Shown here: positions 18,010 through 28,281 of the stretch, piece by piece
Position numbering within the stretch: position 1 is the first letter of the stretch
How the letters are laid out: the number at the start of each line of letters is the position of its first letter
NCBI GenBank assembly: GCA_013215775.1
Contig: JABSQO010000017.1
Location: forward strand, 1-39,664
Length of the DNA stretch: 39,664 nt
Reading direction: 5' to 3'
DNA from: Piscirickettsiaceae bacterium
GTDB taxonomy: Bacteria > Pseudomonadota > Gammaproteobacteria > Nitrosococcales > Methylophagaceae
Made by a program: the position numbers and the translations under genes
The notes under the pieces: generated by a model
The model's database searches: none
Seen by the model: only the letters and a program-made list of their open reading frames with translations
What the model was told of the DNA's origin: nothing

Positions 18010-20370
18010 ATGGTTAATATCGAGATCGATGGTATTCCACTAAAAGTGGATTCAGGCAAGATGATTATTCAGGCCGCTGATGAAGCAGGCATTGATATCC
18101 CTCGGTTTTGTTATCACAAGAAACTGTCGATAGCCGCCAATTGCCGAATGTGTTTAATTGAGGTTGATAAATCACGTAAAGCATTACCTGCTTGTGCAAC
18201 ACCTATCACAGAAGGCATGAAGGTTTTTACCCACTCTGAAGTTGCCCGTGCTGCACAGCGTGGAGTGATGGAGTTTTTATTGATCAATCACCCACTTGAT
18301 TGCCCTATTTGTGATCAGGGTGGCGAGTGTGAATTACAAGATTTATCCATGGGTTATGGTTCTGGTATTGGCAGATTCAGTGAAGGAAAACGAGTTGTTA
18401 AAGATAAAGATATTGGACCTCTGATCAATACCGATATGACACGTTGCATCCATTGCACACGTTGTGTGCGGTTTGGTGAAGAAATCGCAGGAATTAAAGA
18501 ATTAGGTGTTACCGGTCGTGGTGAACATATGGAAATTGGCACTTATATCGAAAAGAGTGTCGCTTCTGAATTGTCGGGAAATATTATTGATTTATGCCCT
18601 GTCGGTGCATTAACCTCAAAACCATTTCGTTACAAAGCTAGAGCATGGGAGTTAACGGCACATCCTTCAATTGCACCTCATGATGCCGTTGGTTCCAATA
18701 TTGAATTTCATGTTCTCCGTCAAGAAGTATTACGCGTTGTACCTCGTGAAAATGAAATGGTTAATGAAACATGGTTATCAGATAGGGACCGATTTAGTTA
18801 TCTAGGATTAAGTCATCAACAACGCGCGACAGAACCGATGGTGAAGCTGCATGGTGAATGGCAGAAAACAGATTGGCAAACAGCTTTGCAAGCGGTTATT
18901 GATGGTTTGGATATCGTCAAAGCAAAATATGGTATTGAACAAATAGCCGGTTTGATTTCTCCTACAGCAACGTTGGAAGAAAGTTATTTATTTCAAAAAT
19001 TAATGCGTGGTTTAGATCTCTATAATATTGACCATCGTTTACGCCAACAGGATTTTGCCGACGAGGCTGTTGACTATAATCAGGACGATTGGTGTTTAGC
19101 GGACATTGAAGATAGCTACGATATTGTTTTAATTGGTTGTAATGTTCGTGCGGAACAGCCCATTATTGCCCATCGAATTAGACAGTCAGCTATGTTAGGG
19201 ACTCCTGTCACTAATATTAATTTTTTTGCATCAGATTTGTTGATACCTAATGTCACTCAAGTAACGGTGAATACAGCAGGTTTGTTGACAAGCTTATCGG
19301 GTATAGCGAAAGCCTTAATGGGGCTATCAAGCGAGAACGAAAGTGCATGGATTGATTTGCTGGAAACGATAACGCCTACTGGGCAAGAACAAACGATTGC
19401 CATGCGACTTGCTAATGCGAAGAAAGCGACACTCTTGGTAGGTGCTTTGGCGAATAATCATCCTCAAGCTGCTAAGATAAAAGCACTGACCGCTTTAATT
19501 GCACAATTGACTAATAGTCAGATGATTGTATTGCCAACGGCTAATTCGACAGCGGCAACAATAGCAGGCGTGTTGCCATATAGTGATGCTCAGCATCAAG
19601 GATTAAATGCTAAGGAAGTTTGGCAGCAGAGTGTACGTGCGTATGTACTGTTTGGTATTGAGCCGGAATTAGATTGTTCAGCGCCTGCCGATGCACGGAA
19701 ATCATTACAGCAAGCAAGTTTTGTGGTGTCAATGAATAGTTATGTCACTGATACGATGTTGAAGTATTCTGATGTCATTTTACCCATAGCCAGTTTTGCA
19801 GAAACATCCGGTACTTTTGTTGGTGTTGATAAGCACTGGCAGAGTTTTACCGGTGCTATATCTGCCAAAGGTGACAGTCGTCCGGGCTGGAAAGTGCTAC
19901 GAGTGTTGGGTAATTTAGCACAACTTCCTAACTTTGATTATGTGTCATCACAAGATGTGCGTGATGAAGTGCAAGACAATGTTAATGCTATGTCATCAGC
20001 TACTAAATCAAGTTATTTGCCAGAAGATCTGGGAACCAGTATTGAATTGATGGCGGTATCAGAAGTGCCAAGCTATCAAAGTGATGCCATTGTGAGACGT
20101 AGTAGTGCTTTACTGCAAACAGCGGAAAATCAAAAATCAGCTATAGCAAGAATGAATGCGAATGAAGCTGAGAAACAGGGTATTAAACAAGCAGAATTCA
20201 TAACAGTGACTCAAGATGACAATACTGTGCAGATGATATTTGAAATTGATAATACAATTGCAGATGGTTGCATTTATCTCGCTACGGGTATTGAGCAGAC
20301 CTCAACATTAGGAGCAGCATTCTCCAATGTAAGCGTTAAGATGGTTGATGGAGTTGAAAATCATGATTGA
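18010..20370 (+). CDS. nuoG: NADH-quinone oxidoreductase subunit G
   Basis: 75-kDa subunit carrying the electron wire of the N-module; 786 residues. Ligands visible are C34, C45, C48 and C62 for the [2Fe-2S] N1b, H94, C98, C101 and C107 for N5, and C146, C149, C152 and C196 for N4. The segment where E. coli NuoG has the Cys ligands of the extra cluster N7 (after [20 protein letters not shown]) contains no cysteine here, so this is the N7-less, mitochondrial-like form. A molybdopterin-oxidoreductase-like domain fills the rest. It overlaps nuoH by 8 bases. Confidence 0.97.
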   Translation: MVNIEIDGIPLKVDSGKMIIQAADEAGIDIPRFCYHKKLSIAANCRMCLIEVDKSRKALPACATPITEGMKVFTHSEVARAAQRGVMEFLLINHPLDCPICDQGGECELQDLSMGYGSGIGRFSEGKRVVKDKDIGPLINTDMTRCIHCTRCVRFGEEIAGIKELGVTGRGEHMEIGTYIEKSVASELSGNIIDLCPVGALTSKPFRYKARAWELTAHPSIAPHDAVGSNIEFHVLRQEVLRVVPRENEMVNETWLSDRDRFSYLGLSHQQRATEPMVKLHGEWQKTDWQTALQAVIDGLDIVKAKYGIEQIAGLISPTATLEESYLFQKLMRGLDLYNIDHRLRQQDFADEAVDYNQDDWCLADIEDSYDIVLIGCNVRAEQPIIAHRIRQSAMLGTPVTNINFFASDLLIPNVTQVTVNTAGLLTSLSGIAKALMGLSSENESAWIDLLETITPTGQEQTIAMRLANAKKATLLVGALANNHPQAAKIKALTALIAQLTNSQMIVLPTANSTAATIAGVLPYSDAQHQGLNAKEVWQQSVRAYVLFGIEPELDCSAPADARKSLQQASFVVSMNSYVTDTMLKYSDVILPIASFAETSGTFVGVDKHWQSFTGAISAKGDSRPGWKVLRVLGNLAQLPNFDYVSSQDVRDEVQDNVNAMSSATKSSYLPEDLGTSIELMAVSEVPSYQSDAIVRRSSALLQTAENQKSAIARMNANEAEKQGIKQAEFITVTQDDNTVQMIFEIDNTIADGCIYLATGIEQTSTLGAAFSNVSVKMVDGVENHD

Positions 20371-21424
20371 TTTGTTCACTTCTATTATTGATTGGGTTGT
20401 CGCTCAGACCGTGTTATACACGGTAATTAAAATAGTTGCGATCATTGTTCCACTGATGTTGGGTGTGGCCTATCTCACTTTAGCTGAACGTAAAGTGATT
20501 GGCTGGATTCAAGTACGAATTGGCCCAAATCGAGTCGGTCCATATGGGTTATTACAACCAATAGCCGATGGCCTCAAATTAGCGTTGAAAGAAGTTATTT
20601 TGCCTGCCAAATCAAATTTGTATTTATTTTTAGTCGCGCCTGTTTTGGCCATTGGACCTGCACTAGCTGCATGGGCGGTTATGCCATTTGATGCCACCAT
20701 GATTTTGGCGGATATTGATGCTGGTTTATTGTATATATTGGCGATTACCTCAATGGGTGTATATGGCATTGTTATAGCCGGTTGGGCTTCCAATTCACGT
20801 TATGCTTTGCTCGGTGCCTTACGTTCAGCCGCTCAAGTAGTGTCGTATGAGATTGCGATGGGCTTTGCACTAGTCGGCGTGTTAATTGCTGCTGGAAGTT
20901 TGAACATGGGTGAGATTGTGTTGGCTCAACAAGGTGGTATTTTGCATTGGTATTGGTTGCCATTATTTCCATTATTTGTGGTGTATTTTATTTCGGGTAT
21001 TGCCGAAACAAACCGAGCACCCTTTGATGTGTCAGAAGGTGAGTCAGAGATTGTAGCGGGTTTTCATGTTGAATATTCGGGCATGGCCTTTGCGGTATTT
21101 TTCTTGGCTGAATATGCCGATATGATTTTGATATCAATGTTAGCAGCAGTGATGTTTGCCGGTGGTTGGTTATCACCATTCCAAGGTACCTTCATGGAAA
21201 GTTGGTTTGTATGGGTGCCAGGACTGGTTTGGTTATTGATGAAAACATCGTTTTTCCTCTTCCTTTATTTATGGTTCAGGGCAACATTCCCTCGCTATCG
21301 TTACGATCAAATCATGCGTTTGGGCTGGAAAATATTCATTCCAGTAACCTTGGTATGGTTAGTAGTTGTAGCGACGGCACAAGTATTTGATATTGGCCCT
21401 TGGTTTACGGAGGCAGTGTCATGA
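20363..21424 (+). CDS. nuoH: NADH-quinone oxidoreductase subunit H
   Basis: ND1-type membrane subunit that links the quinone pocket to the proton-pumping arm. Starting from ATG 20363 (GGAG ten bases upstream) it has 353 residues and about eight TM helices. Conserved segments are [23 protein letters not shown]-like (residues 34 onward), the QP(I/L)ADGLKL loop, [21 protein letters not shown], and [25 protein letters not shown] with its conserved acids. An upstream ATG at 20345 is in frame but sits deep in nuoG. Confidence 0.97.
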   Translation: MIDLFTSIIDWVVAQTVLYTVIKIVAIIVPLMLGVAYLTLAERKVIGWIQVRIGPNRVGPYGLLQPIADGLKLALKEVILPAKSNLYLFLVAPVLAIGPALAAWAVMPFDATMILADIDAGLLYILAITSMGVYGIVIAGWASNSRYALLGALRSAAQVVSYEIAMGFALVGVLIAAGSLNMGEIVLAQQGGILHWYWLPLFPLFVVYFISGIAETNRAPFDVSEGESEIVAGFHVEYSGMAFAVFFLAEYADMILISMLAAVMFAGGWLSPFQGTFMESWFVWVPGLVWLLMKTSFFLFLYLWFRATFPRYRYDQIMRLGWKIFIPVTLVWLVVVATAQVFDIGPWFTEAVS

Positions 21425-21909
21425 ATTCTGTCCGTCATTTCTTCAAGAGCTTTTTATTATGGGAATTATTACTAGGATTAAAATTAACAGGACGTTATCT
21501 ATTTGCTAAAAAAATAACAGTTCAATATCCAGAAGAACAAACACCACAGTCGCCACGTTTTAGGGGATTGCATGCCTTACGTCGCTATCCTAATGGTGAA
21601 GAACGATGTATCGGTTGTAAATTATGTGAAGCGGTATGTCCTGCTTTAGCAATCACTATTGATACTGAGCCGCGTGAAGACGGAACCCGTCGAACAACAC
21701 GTTATGAAATTGATTTATTCAAATGTATTTATTGTGGTTTTTGTGAAGAATCCTGTCCTGTTGATTCTATTGTTGAAACACGGGTGTTTGATTATCACTT
21801 TGAAAATCGTGAGGACAGTATTATGACCAAAGACAAATTGTTAGAGATAGGCGATAAATATGAAGATCAGATAGCAGCTGATCGTGCTGTTGATGCGGAG
21901 TATCGTTGA
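21421..21909 (+). CDS. nuoI: NADH-quinone oxidoreductase subunit I
   Basis: TYKY-type ferredoxin subunit with clusters N6a and N6b. From ATG 21421, with GGAGG seven bases upstream, it has 162 residues, the standard length. Ligands are C63, C66, C69 and C73 ([12 protein letters not shown]), and C102, C105, C108 and C112 ([12 protein letters not shown]). The start overlaps the nuoH TGA by 4 bases. Confidence 0.97.
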   Translation: MNSVRHFFKSFLLWELLLGLKLTGRYLFAKKITVQYPEEQTPQSPRFRGLHALRRYPNGEERCIGCKLCEAVCPALAITIDTEPREDGTRRTTRYEIDLFKCIYCGFCEESCPVDSIVETRVFDYHFENREDSIMTKDKLLEIGDKYEDQIAADRAVDAEYR

Positions 21910-22535
21910 TGGTTATCGAGCAGTTTGTTTTTTATTGTTTCGCAGCGATTTTATTATTTTCTGCCACCATGGTAATTTTGGTGCGAAATCCAGTACGTGC
22001 GGCTTTATTCTTAATCTTGGCATTTTTTACCAGTGCTGGAATTTGGTTATTACTTGAAGCAGAGTTTTTAGCCTTAACCTTGGTACTGGTTTATGTCGGT
22101 GCGGTAATGGTGTTGTTTTTGTTTGTGGTGATGATGTTAGATGTTGATTTAGCACCATTACAAGAAGGTTTCACCAAATATTTGCCACTAGGTATTTTAG
22201 TGGCTGGGTTAATTACTATTGAGATGATTGCAGTATTAGGTGCTGCACATTTTGGTTTAGATATTGTTTCTGCACCCATCCCTCAGCCCGAAGGATATAG
22301 TAATACCAAAGAGATAGGCCTATTACTCTATACGGTTTATGTTTATCCATTTGAAATTGCATCAGTGATTTTGACGGTAGCAATCGTAGCTGCGATCACG
22401 TTGACGCTGCGTAAAAAGACAAGCAAATCACAAAATCCTGGTGAGCAAGTTAAAGTACGAAAAGAAGATCGACTTCGAATCGTTAAAATGGCTTCTGTTA
22501 CAAAACAGGAAAGTGATCAGGAAGGACCATCATGA
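21909..22535 (+). CDS. nuoJ: NADH-quinone oxidoreductase subunit J
   Basis: ND6-type membrane subunit; 208 residues with about five TM helices. The conserved [27 protein letters not shown] region (about residues 50-76) carries the pi-bulge helix typical of ND6. The C-terminus is an unusually long polar, basic tail of about 40 residues ([19 protein letters not shown]) containing the KVRKEDRLR element seen in other long proteobacterial NuoJ. ATG shares one base with the nuoI stop. Confidence 0.95.
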   Translation: MVIEQFVFYCFAAILLFSATMVILVRNPVRAALFLILAFFTSAGIWLLLEAEFLALTLVLVYVGAVMVLFLFVVMMLDVDLAPLQEGFTKYLPLGILVAGLITIEMIAVLGAAHFGLDIVSAPIPQPEGYSNTKEIGLLLYTVYVYPFEIASVILTVAIVAAITLTLRKKTSKSQNPGEQVKVRKEDRLRIVKMASVTKQESDQEGPS

Positions 22536-22837
22536 TTGCCTTATCTGACTTTTTAATCTTAGGCGCATTACTATTTAGTCTTTCTGTAGCAGGCATTTTT
22601 ATCAATCGTAAAAACATTATTATTTTATTGATGTGTATCGAATTAATGCTGTTAGCTGTCAACCTGAATTTTATTGCTTTTTCGTATTTCGCAAGCGATA
22701 TAGCAGGGCAAATATTTGTCTTCTTTATTTTGACCGTAGCCGCAGCTGAAGCGGCAATAGGCCTGGCAATATTAGTGGTGTTATTCCGTAATATGAATAC
22801 CATTAATGTGTCTGATCTTGATAATCTTAAGGGGTAA
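22532..22837 (+). CDS. nuoK: NADH-quinone oxidoreductase subunit K
   Basis: ND4L-type membrane subunit; 101 residues, three TM helices. The conserved buried glutamates lie in [16 protein letters not shown] and [20 protein letters not shown] overlaps the nuoJ TGA by 4 bases, with GGAAGG about 5 bases upstream. Confidence 0.96.
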   Translation: MIALSDFLILGALLFSLSVAGIFINRKNIIILLMCIELMLLAVNLNFIAFSYFASDIAGQIFVFFILTVAAAEAAIGLAILVVLFRNMNTINVSDLDNLKG

Positions 22838-22841
22838 ATGA

Positions 22842-24788
22842 GTGAATCAATCTTTACTTCTTGGCATCGTTTTAGCGCCATTAATCGGCAGTGTCTTACC
22901 AGGACTATTTGGCAAACAACTCGGTAAAGTATGGTCGCATCGAGCAGCAACTTATGGTGTTGGAATTGCCTTTATATTATCACTGTGGGTGCTTAAATTA
23001 GTTGCCCTTGATGGTGAAACATACAATCAACAAGTTTATCAGTGGTTACAGGCGGGTAGTTTAAGCCTTGAAGTGGGTTTCATGATTGATGCCTTAACTG
23101 CGATGATGATGGTAGTGGTGACCTTTGTTTCTTTGATGGTGCATATTTATACCATTGGTTATATGCATGACGATGATGGTTATACTCGCTTCTTCAGCTA
23201 TATCTCATTATTTACCTTCTCAATGTTGATGTTGGTGATGGCCAATAACTTCATGCAGTTGTTTTTTGGTTGGGAAGCGGTAGGACTTGTCTCGTATTTA
23301 TTAATCGGATTTTGGTATAAAAAACCAACAGCAATTTATGCTAATTTGAAAGCGTTTTTGGTTAATCGTGTAGGTGATTTTGGTTTCTTGTTAGGCATTG
23401 CTGGTGTATTGATGTATGCCGGAAGCCTAGATTATGTTGAGGTGTTCGCTCAAGCACCTGCGATGTCTGAAAAAACTATTTCGATCTTTTCTAATACCGA
23501 ATGGTCGGTAATGACGCTGATATGTATTTTGCTATTTATCGGTGCGATGGGTAAATCTGCACAAGTACCATTGCATGTCTGGTTACCAGATTCGATGGAA
23601 GGCCCGACACCTATTTCAGCATTAATCCATGCTGCAACGATGGTGACTGCTGGTATATTTATGGTAGCGCGCATGTCTCCATTGTTTGAGTTTTCTGAAA
23701 CAGCCTTGTCTGTTGTATTAGTGATTGGTGCGATTACCACCTTGTTTATGGGTTTTTTAGGGTTAATTCAGAATGATATTAAACGGGTGATCGCCTATTC
23801 CACACTGTCACAACTAGGATATATGACAGTCGCATTGGGTGCTTCAGCTTATGCCGCGGGTGTTTTTCACTTGATGACGCATGCATTTTTCAAAGCCTTA
23901 TTATTTTTAGCGGCGGGTTCGGTGATTATTGCCCTCCATCACGAGCAAGATATTCGTAAAATGGGCGGTTTGAAAAAATATTTGCCGATCACTTACTGGA
24001 CAAGTTTGATTGGTACATTGGCATTAATTGGTTTTCCAGGAATGTCGGGCTTTTTTTCCAAAGATTCGATTATTGAAGCCGAGCATTTATCATTAATTGC
24101 CGGACATGATTTTGCTTACTTTGCGATTTTAAGTAGTGTTTTTATCACTGCCTTATATAGCTTTCGCTTATTCTTTTTGGTGTTTCATGGCCAAGAACGT
24201 TTCGATGTTCATGATGGTCATTTGCCGCATGAGCCGTCTGCAGTTATCACTGTTCCTTTGATTTTATTAGCTATTCCATCGGTAGTTTCTGGGCTTTTTG
24301 TCGGTAACATGGTATTTGGTGACTTTTTTGATGGAGCCATCTTTGTTTTACCACAACATGATGTATTAGCTCATTTTGCTGAAAATTATCATGGCCTTTT
24401 GGGATTTGTCTTGCATGGATTGATGACACCACCATTTTGGTTGGCGGTATTAGGTGTTGCTACCGCCTATGTCTTATATATAAAACGCCCTGACATTCCA
24501 GCTAAATTGCAACAACAATTTTCTTGGCTTTATAAAGTCTTAGATAATAAATATGGCTTTGATGAATTCAATCAAAAAGTATTTTCCGGTGGTTCACGGA
24601 TGCTCGGGCAAGTGTTATGGAAAATAGGTGATCAAACAATGATTGATGGTGTGATGGTGAATGGCACAGCCAAGACGGTTGGTTTGGTAGCTAGAGTCGT
24701 TCGTCAAATTCAAACAGGGTATTTATATACTTATGCCTTCGCGATGATAGTGGGCTTATTGATACTACTTACGTATTTTGTGGTTTAG
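22842..24788 (+). CDS. nuoL: NADH-quinone oxidoreductase subunit L
   Basis: ND5-type antiporter-like proton-pumping subunit with the long lateral helix; 648 residues, about 16 TM helices. Signatures are NFMQLFFGWEAVGLVSYLLIGFWY, GKSAQVPLHVWLPDSMEGPTP split across the conserved HVWLPDSMEGPTPISALIHA region, and IKRVIAYSTLSQLGYM. The start is GTG at 22842 with AAGGGG seven bases upstream; no nearby ATG in frame. Confidence 0.97.
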   Translation: MNQSLLLGIVLAPLIGSVLPGLFGKQLGKVWSHRAATYGVGIAFILSLWVLKLVALDGETYNQQVYQWLQAGSLSLEVGFMIDALTAMMMVVVTFVSLMVHIYTIGYMHDDDGYTRFFSYISLFTFSMLMLVMANNFMQLFFGWEAVGLVSYLLIGFWYKKPTAIYANLKAFLVNRVGDFGFLLGIAGVLMYAGSLDYVEVFAQAPAMSEKTISIFSNTEWSVMTLICILLFIGAMGKSAQVPLHVWLPDSMEGPTPISALIHAATMVTAGIFMVARMSPLFEFSETALSVVLVIGAITTLFMGFLGLIQNDIKRVIAYSTLSQLGYMTVALGASAYAAGVFHLMTHAFFKALLFLAAGSVIIALHHEQDIRKMGGLKKYLPITYWTSLIGTLALIGFPGMSGFFSKDSIIEAEHLSLIAGHDFAYFAILSSVFITALYSFRLFFLVFHGQERFDVHDGHLPHEPSAVITVPLILLAIPSVVSGLFVGNMVFGDFFDGAIFVLPQHDVLAHFAENYHGLLGFVLHGLMTPPFWLAVLGVATAYVLYIKRPDIPAKLQQQFSWLYKVLDNKYGFDEFNQKVFSGGSRMLGQVLWKIGDQTMIDGVMVNGTAKTVGLVARVVRQIQTGYLYTYAFAMIVGLLILLTYFVV

Positions 24789-24808
24789 TCGAGGATAAAG
24801 ACAGAAAA

Positions 24809-26320
24809 ATGTTTACTGATGTACCTTTATTAAGCTTACTAATTTGGTTGCCTGTTTTTGGTGGTATTGCGGTACTGTTAAATGGTGACAATAATCCTTG
24901 GGCACGGCCATTATCATTAGTGATTTCAGTGGTGACATTATTATTGTCTTTGGGTTTGTATATTGGTTTTGATAGTACCACTCACCAAATGCAGTTTGCT
25001 GAGCAAGCTTCTTGGATTGCTATTTACAACATCAATTATGACTTGGGTATAGACGGTTTTTCAATGCCATTGATTATCCTAACGGCTTTTTCCACAGTGA
25101 TTGTGGTTATTGCAGGTTGGGAAGTAATTAAAGATCGTGTTAGCCAATATATGGCTGCTTTCTTGATTATGGAAGGGCTAATGATAGCCGTGTTCTCAGC
25201 ATTAGATGCCATATTATTCTATGTATTTTTTGAGGCAATGTTGATACCACTGTTTTTAGTGATCGGTATTTGGGGTGGTCCAAATCGGGTATATGCCACT
25301 ATTAAATTCTTCCTCTATACTTTGTTTGGCTCCGTATTTTTATTGCTTGCATTATTGTATTTGCACCATGTTGCAGGCAGTTTCTCGATATTAGACTTCC
25401 ACCAAGTTAGCTTAACCATGCAAGAACAAATTTATTTGTTTTTAGCGTTTCTTATTGCCTTTGCGGTTAAAGTACCTATGTGGCCAGTGCATACATGGCT
25501 GCCAGATGCTCACGTTGAAGCACCTACAGGTGGTTCGGTTATTTTAGCTGCGATCACATTGAAAATTGGTGGCTACGGATTAATTCGCTTTGCCTTACCA
25601 ATTACACCTGATGCCAGTATGGCACTAGATTGGTTAGTGATTGGTTTATCATTAACTGCAGTAGTTTACATTGGTTTTGTCGCTCTAGCTCAGACTGATT
25701 TGAAGAAATTGATTGCCTATTCAAGTATTGCTCATATGGGATTCGTCACCTTAGGTTTGTTTATTGTCTTTAGAATATTTGCTAACTCTGCCACGGGCAG
25801 TGGAGCAGTATTAGCGATCGAAGGTGCAATGATCCAAATGATTTCACATGGCTTTATTTCTGCGGCTATGTTCCTAAGTGTAGGTGTGTTGTATGACCGC
25901 ATGCATACGCGGGAGATTAGTGCTTATGGTGGTGTCATTAATACCATGCCGATATTTGGTGGCTTTGCAGTATTTTTTGCCATGGCTAATGCAGGTTTAC
26001 CTGGCACATCAGGCTTTGTCGGTGAATTTATGGTGATTTTGGCGGCATTCCAAGCAAATTTCTGGTATGCATTTTTAGCCGCCACGACATTAATTCTCGG
26101 TGCGGCTTATACCTTGTGGATGATTAAGCGAGTCATTTTTGGTGAAGTGGCGAATGATAATGTTGCCCAATTAACAGATATCAATAATCGTGAATTTTTG
26201 ATGTTGGCATCATTGGCTGTAATAGTGTTGGCGATTGGTTTATGGCCTGCACCCATTACCGAGGTGATGCATGCTTCAGTTGAACATTTATTAACGCAAG
26301 TTTCAGAGTCTAAATTATGA
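24809..26320 (+). CDS. nuoM: NADH-quinone oxidoreductase subunit M
   Basis: ND4-type antiporter-like subunit; 503 residues, about 14 TM helices. Recognisable segments are [20 protein letters not shown] with the conserved Glu, [20 protein letters not shown], and [19 protein letters not shown]. Twenty bases separate it from nuoL, with GAGG upstream of the ATG; its TGA overlaps the nuoN start. Confidence 0.97.
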   Translation: MFTDVPLLSLLIWLPVFGGIAVLLNGDNNPWARPLSLVISVVTLLLSLGLYIGFDSTTHQMQFAEQASWIAIYNINYDLGIDGFSMPLIILTAFSTVIVVIAGWEVIKDRVSQYMAAFLIMEGLMIAVFSALDAILFYVFFEAMLIPLFLVIGIWGGPNRVYATIKFFLYTLFGSVFLLLALLYLHHVAGSFSILDFHQVSLTMQEQIYLFLAFLIAFAVKVPMWPVHTWLPDAHVEAPTGGSVILAAITLKIGGYGLIRFALPITPDASMALDWLVIGLSLTAVVYIGFVALAQTDLKKLIAYSSIAHMGFVTLGLFIVFRIFANSATGSGAVLAIEGAMIQMISHGFISAAMFLSVGVLYDRMHTREISAYGGVINTMPIFGGFAVFFAMANAGLPGTSGFVGEFMVILAAFQANFWYAFLAATTLILGAAYTLWMIKRVIFGEVANDNVAQLTDINNREFLMLASLAVIVLAIGLWPAPITEVMHASVEHLLTQVSESKL

Positions 26321-27759
26321 TGTTTGAAGTACTGAATATAGTCTTTGCATTACCAGAAATGTTCATGCTGACCATGGCTTGTGTGATGCTGTTAGTTGTC
26401 GCCTTTTTAGGAAAAGACAGTGGTAATGCCACTTATAAATTAGGCCAGATTACCTTAGCGGTCACTGCCATTATTATTTATCAGAATATGGGCACAGCAG
26501 GTGGATTAACATTTGATGGCACGTATATTAAAGATACTTTTAGTGATGTGTTAAAACTGGCAATTTGCCTGATTAATATTGCTGTACTGCTCTATTCAAC
26601 AAGCTATTTACGAGCTAGAAACCTATTTAAAGGTGAATATTATGTGCTGGCGGTATTTGCCACTTTAGGCATGATGATCATGGTGTCGGCATATCATTTC
26701 TTGACCTTATATCTAGGTCTTGAGCTAATGTCATTATGCATGTATGCCATGGTAGCAATGCACCGGGATTCGAAAATAGCGACTGAAGCGGCAATGAAGT
26801 ACTTCATTTTGGGTGCGATTGCATCCGGTATGCTGCTGTATGGTATGTCGATAATTTATGGTGTCACCGGTAGCCTTTCACTGACCGATATTGCTCAAGC
26901 TATTCAACTAGGTGGCCTAGATAATACGGTATTGAGTTTTGGTTTGGTCTTTTTGATTATCGGTCTTGGCTTTAAGTTGGGTGCGGTTCCATTCCATATG
27001 TGGTTACCGGATGTGTATCATGGTGCGCCAACAGCGGTGACATTATTCATTGCCACAGCGCCCAAAATCGCCGCCTTTGCCATGGCAATGCGGATATTGG
27101 TTGATGGGCTCGGCGATGTGCATGAGTATTGGCAAGGCATGTTGATTATGTTGTCTGTCTTATCGATGATTATTGGTAATGTTGTGGCAATTGCTCAGAC
27201 GAATATAAAACGAATGTTGGCGTATTCAACCATTTCACATATGGGCTTTATTTTATTGGGCGTTTTGGCGGGGACTCAGGAAGGTTACGCCGCCTCAATG
27301 TTTTATGCTTTGGTTTACTCGCTGATGAGTTTAGGTGGGTTCGGCATGATTATTTTGATGAGTCGTAAAGGGTTCGAAGCTGAAAAGATTGAAGACTATA
27401 AAGGCTTAGGTCAACGTCATCCGTGGTATGCCTTAATGATGTTGATTTTAATGTTCTCGATGGCAGGTATTCCGCCATTAGTGGGTTTTTATGCTAAGCT
27501 GACAGTTATTAAAGCAGTGATTGATATCAACCTAATATCAGTTGCCATCATTGCCGTATTGATGTCAGTTATTGGCGCGTATTACTATTTGAGAATTATT
27601 AAAGTAATGTACTTTGATGATCCTCCTCCAGTAGAGCAACATATTATAGAAGCACCAGCCGATATGCGAGTGATGATTAGTGTTAATGCTTTGGCAGTAT
27701 TGGCATTGGGTATTTTCCCCGGATCACTGTTGGCAATTTGTACCATTGTTTTTTCGTAG
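26317..27759 (+). CDS. nuoN: NADH-quinone oxidoreductase subunit N
   Basis: ND2-type antiporter-like subunit; 480 residues, about 14 TM helices. Signatures are [18 protein letters not shown] with the conserved Glu, [19 protein letters not shown] and [19 protein letters not shown]. Two adjacent ATGs (26317 and 26320) are possible starts; both overlap or abut the nuoM stop. Last canonical gene of the nuo operon. Confidence 0.97.
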   Translation: MMFEVLNIVFALPEMFMLTMACVMLLVVAFLGKDSGNATYKLGQITLAVTAIIIYQNMGTAGGLTFDGTYIKDTFSDVLKLAICLINIAVLLYSTSYLRARNLFKGEYYVLAVFATLGMMIMVSAYHFLTLYLGLELMSLCMYAMVAMHRDSKIATEAAMKYFILGAIASGMLLYGMSIIYGVTGSLSLTDIAQAIQLGGLDNTVLSFGLVFLIIGLGFKLGAVPFHMWLPDVYHGAPTAVTLFIATAPKIAAFAMAMRILVDGLGDVHEYWQGMLIMLSVLSMIIGNVVAIAQTNIKRMLAYSTISHMGFILLGVLAGTQEGYAASMFYALVYSLMSLGGFGMIILMSRKGFEAEKIEDYKGLGQRHPWYALMMLILMFSMAGIPPLVGFYAKLTVIKAVIDINLISVAIIAVLMSVIGAYYYLRIIKVMYFDDPPPVEQHIIEAPADMRVMISVNALAVLALGIFPGSLLAICTIVFS

Positions 27760-27768
27760 TATTATTTT

Positions 27769-28083
27769 ATGTCTTCTACAACACTTATTTTATTATTTTT
27801 AATTATTGCTAACTTGCCCTGGTTGACTGAGCGTGTCTTCTTGGTGTATCCACTCCAAACAGCCAAATCTGTTTTGGTCAGATTGATTGAGCTATTGGTA
27901 TTCTATTTTGCGAGTTTACTAATCGCCATTGCTGCCGAGATGCGCTTTTCTGGTGAAGTTTATCCTCAGACATGGGAATTTTTTGTCACTACATTTTGTT
28001 TGTTTTTGGTATTGTCGGTTCCGGGTGTGATTTACCGATATCAATGGTTGCCAATACAGCTCAAATCTCGTGGTATTAAGTAG
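27769..28083 (+). CDS. DUF2818 family membrane protein
   Basis: A 104-residue protein with three hydrophobic segments (about residues 3-20, 38-58 and 67-86). Residues such as NLPWLTERVF, the ELLVFYF segment and the VYPQTWEFFVTTFCLFLVLSVPGVIYRY tail (quoted in part: YPQTWEFFVTTFCLFLVLS) are typical of DUF2818. Genes of this family regularly follow nuoN in betaproteobacteria and some gammaproteobacteria, so a role in complex I assembly or stability is a reasonable but unproven inference. It lies 9 bases after nuoN. Confidence 0.85.
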   Translation: MSSTTLILLFLIIANLPWLTERVFLVYPLQTAKSVLVRLIELLVFYFASLLIAIAAEMRFSGEVYPQTWEFFVTTFCLFLVLSVPGVIYRYQWLPIQLKSRGIK

Positions 28084-28281
28084 ACTGATTTTGACACCAT
28101 TATGCGCAGTTTTGTCAGTGTAACGTATTCATATCTATATAAAACGCTATCCAAAAGCACTAAATAATTGCATTGTAGGAATTAAATGTGTTTCATAGGT
28201 GCAAGCATCCTTAAACTAGTATAAAATTCTCTGGTTTATCTTCGTGTAATTACAACACATTCATAATTTAGAGACGGGACA

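Noticed and set aside
28084-28281. Promoter for the EF-G gene (TATAAA near 28220)
   Set aside because: A -10-like hexamer is present, but no -35 at suitable spacing could be supported, so it was not listed as a feature.
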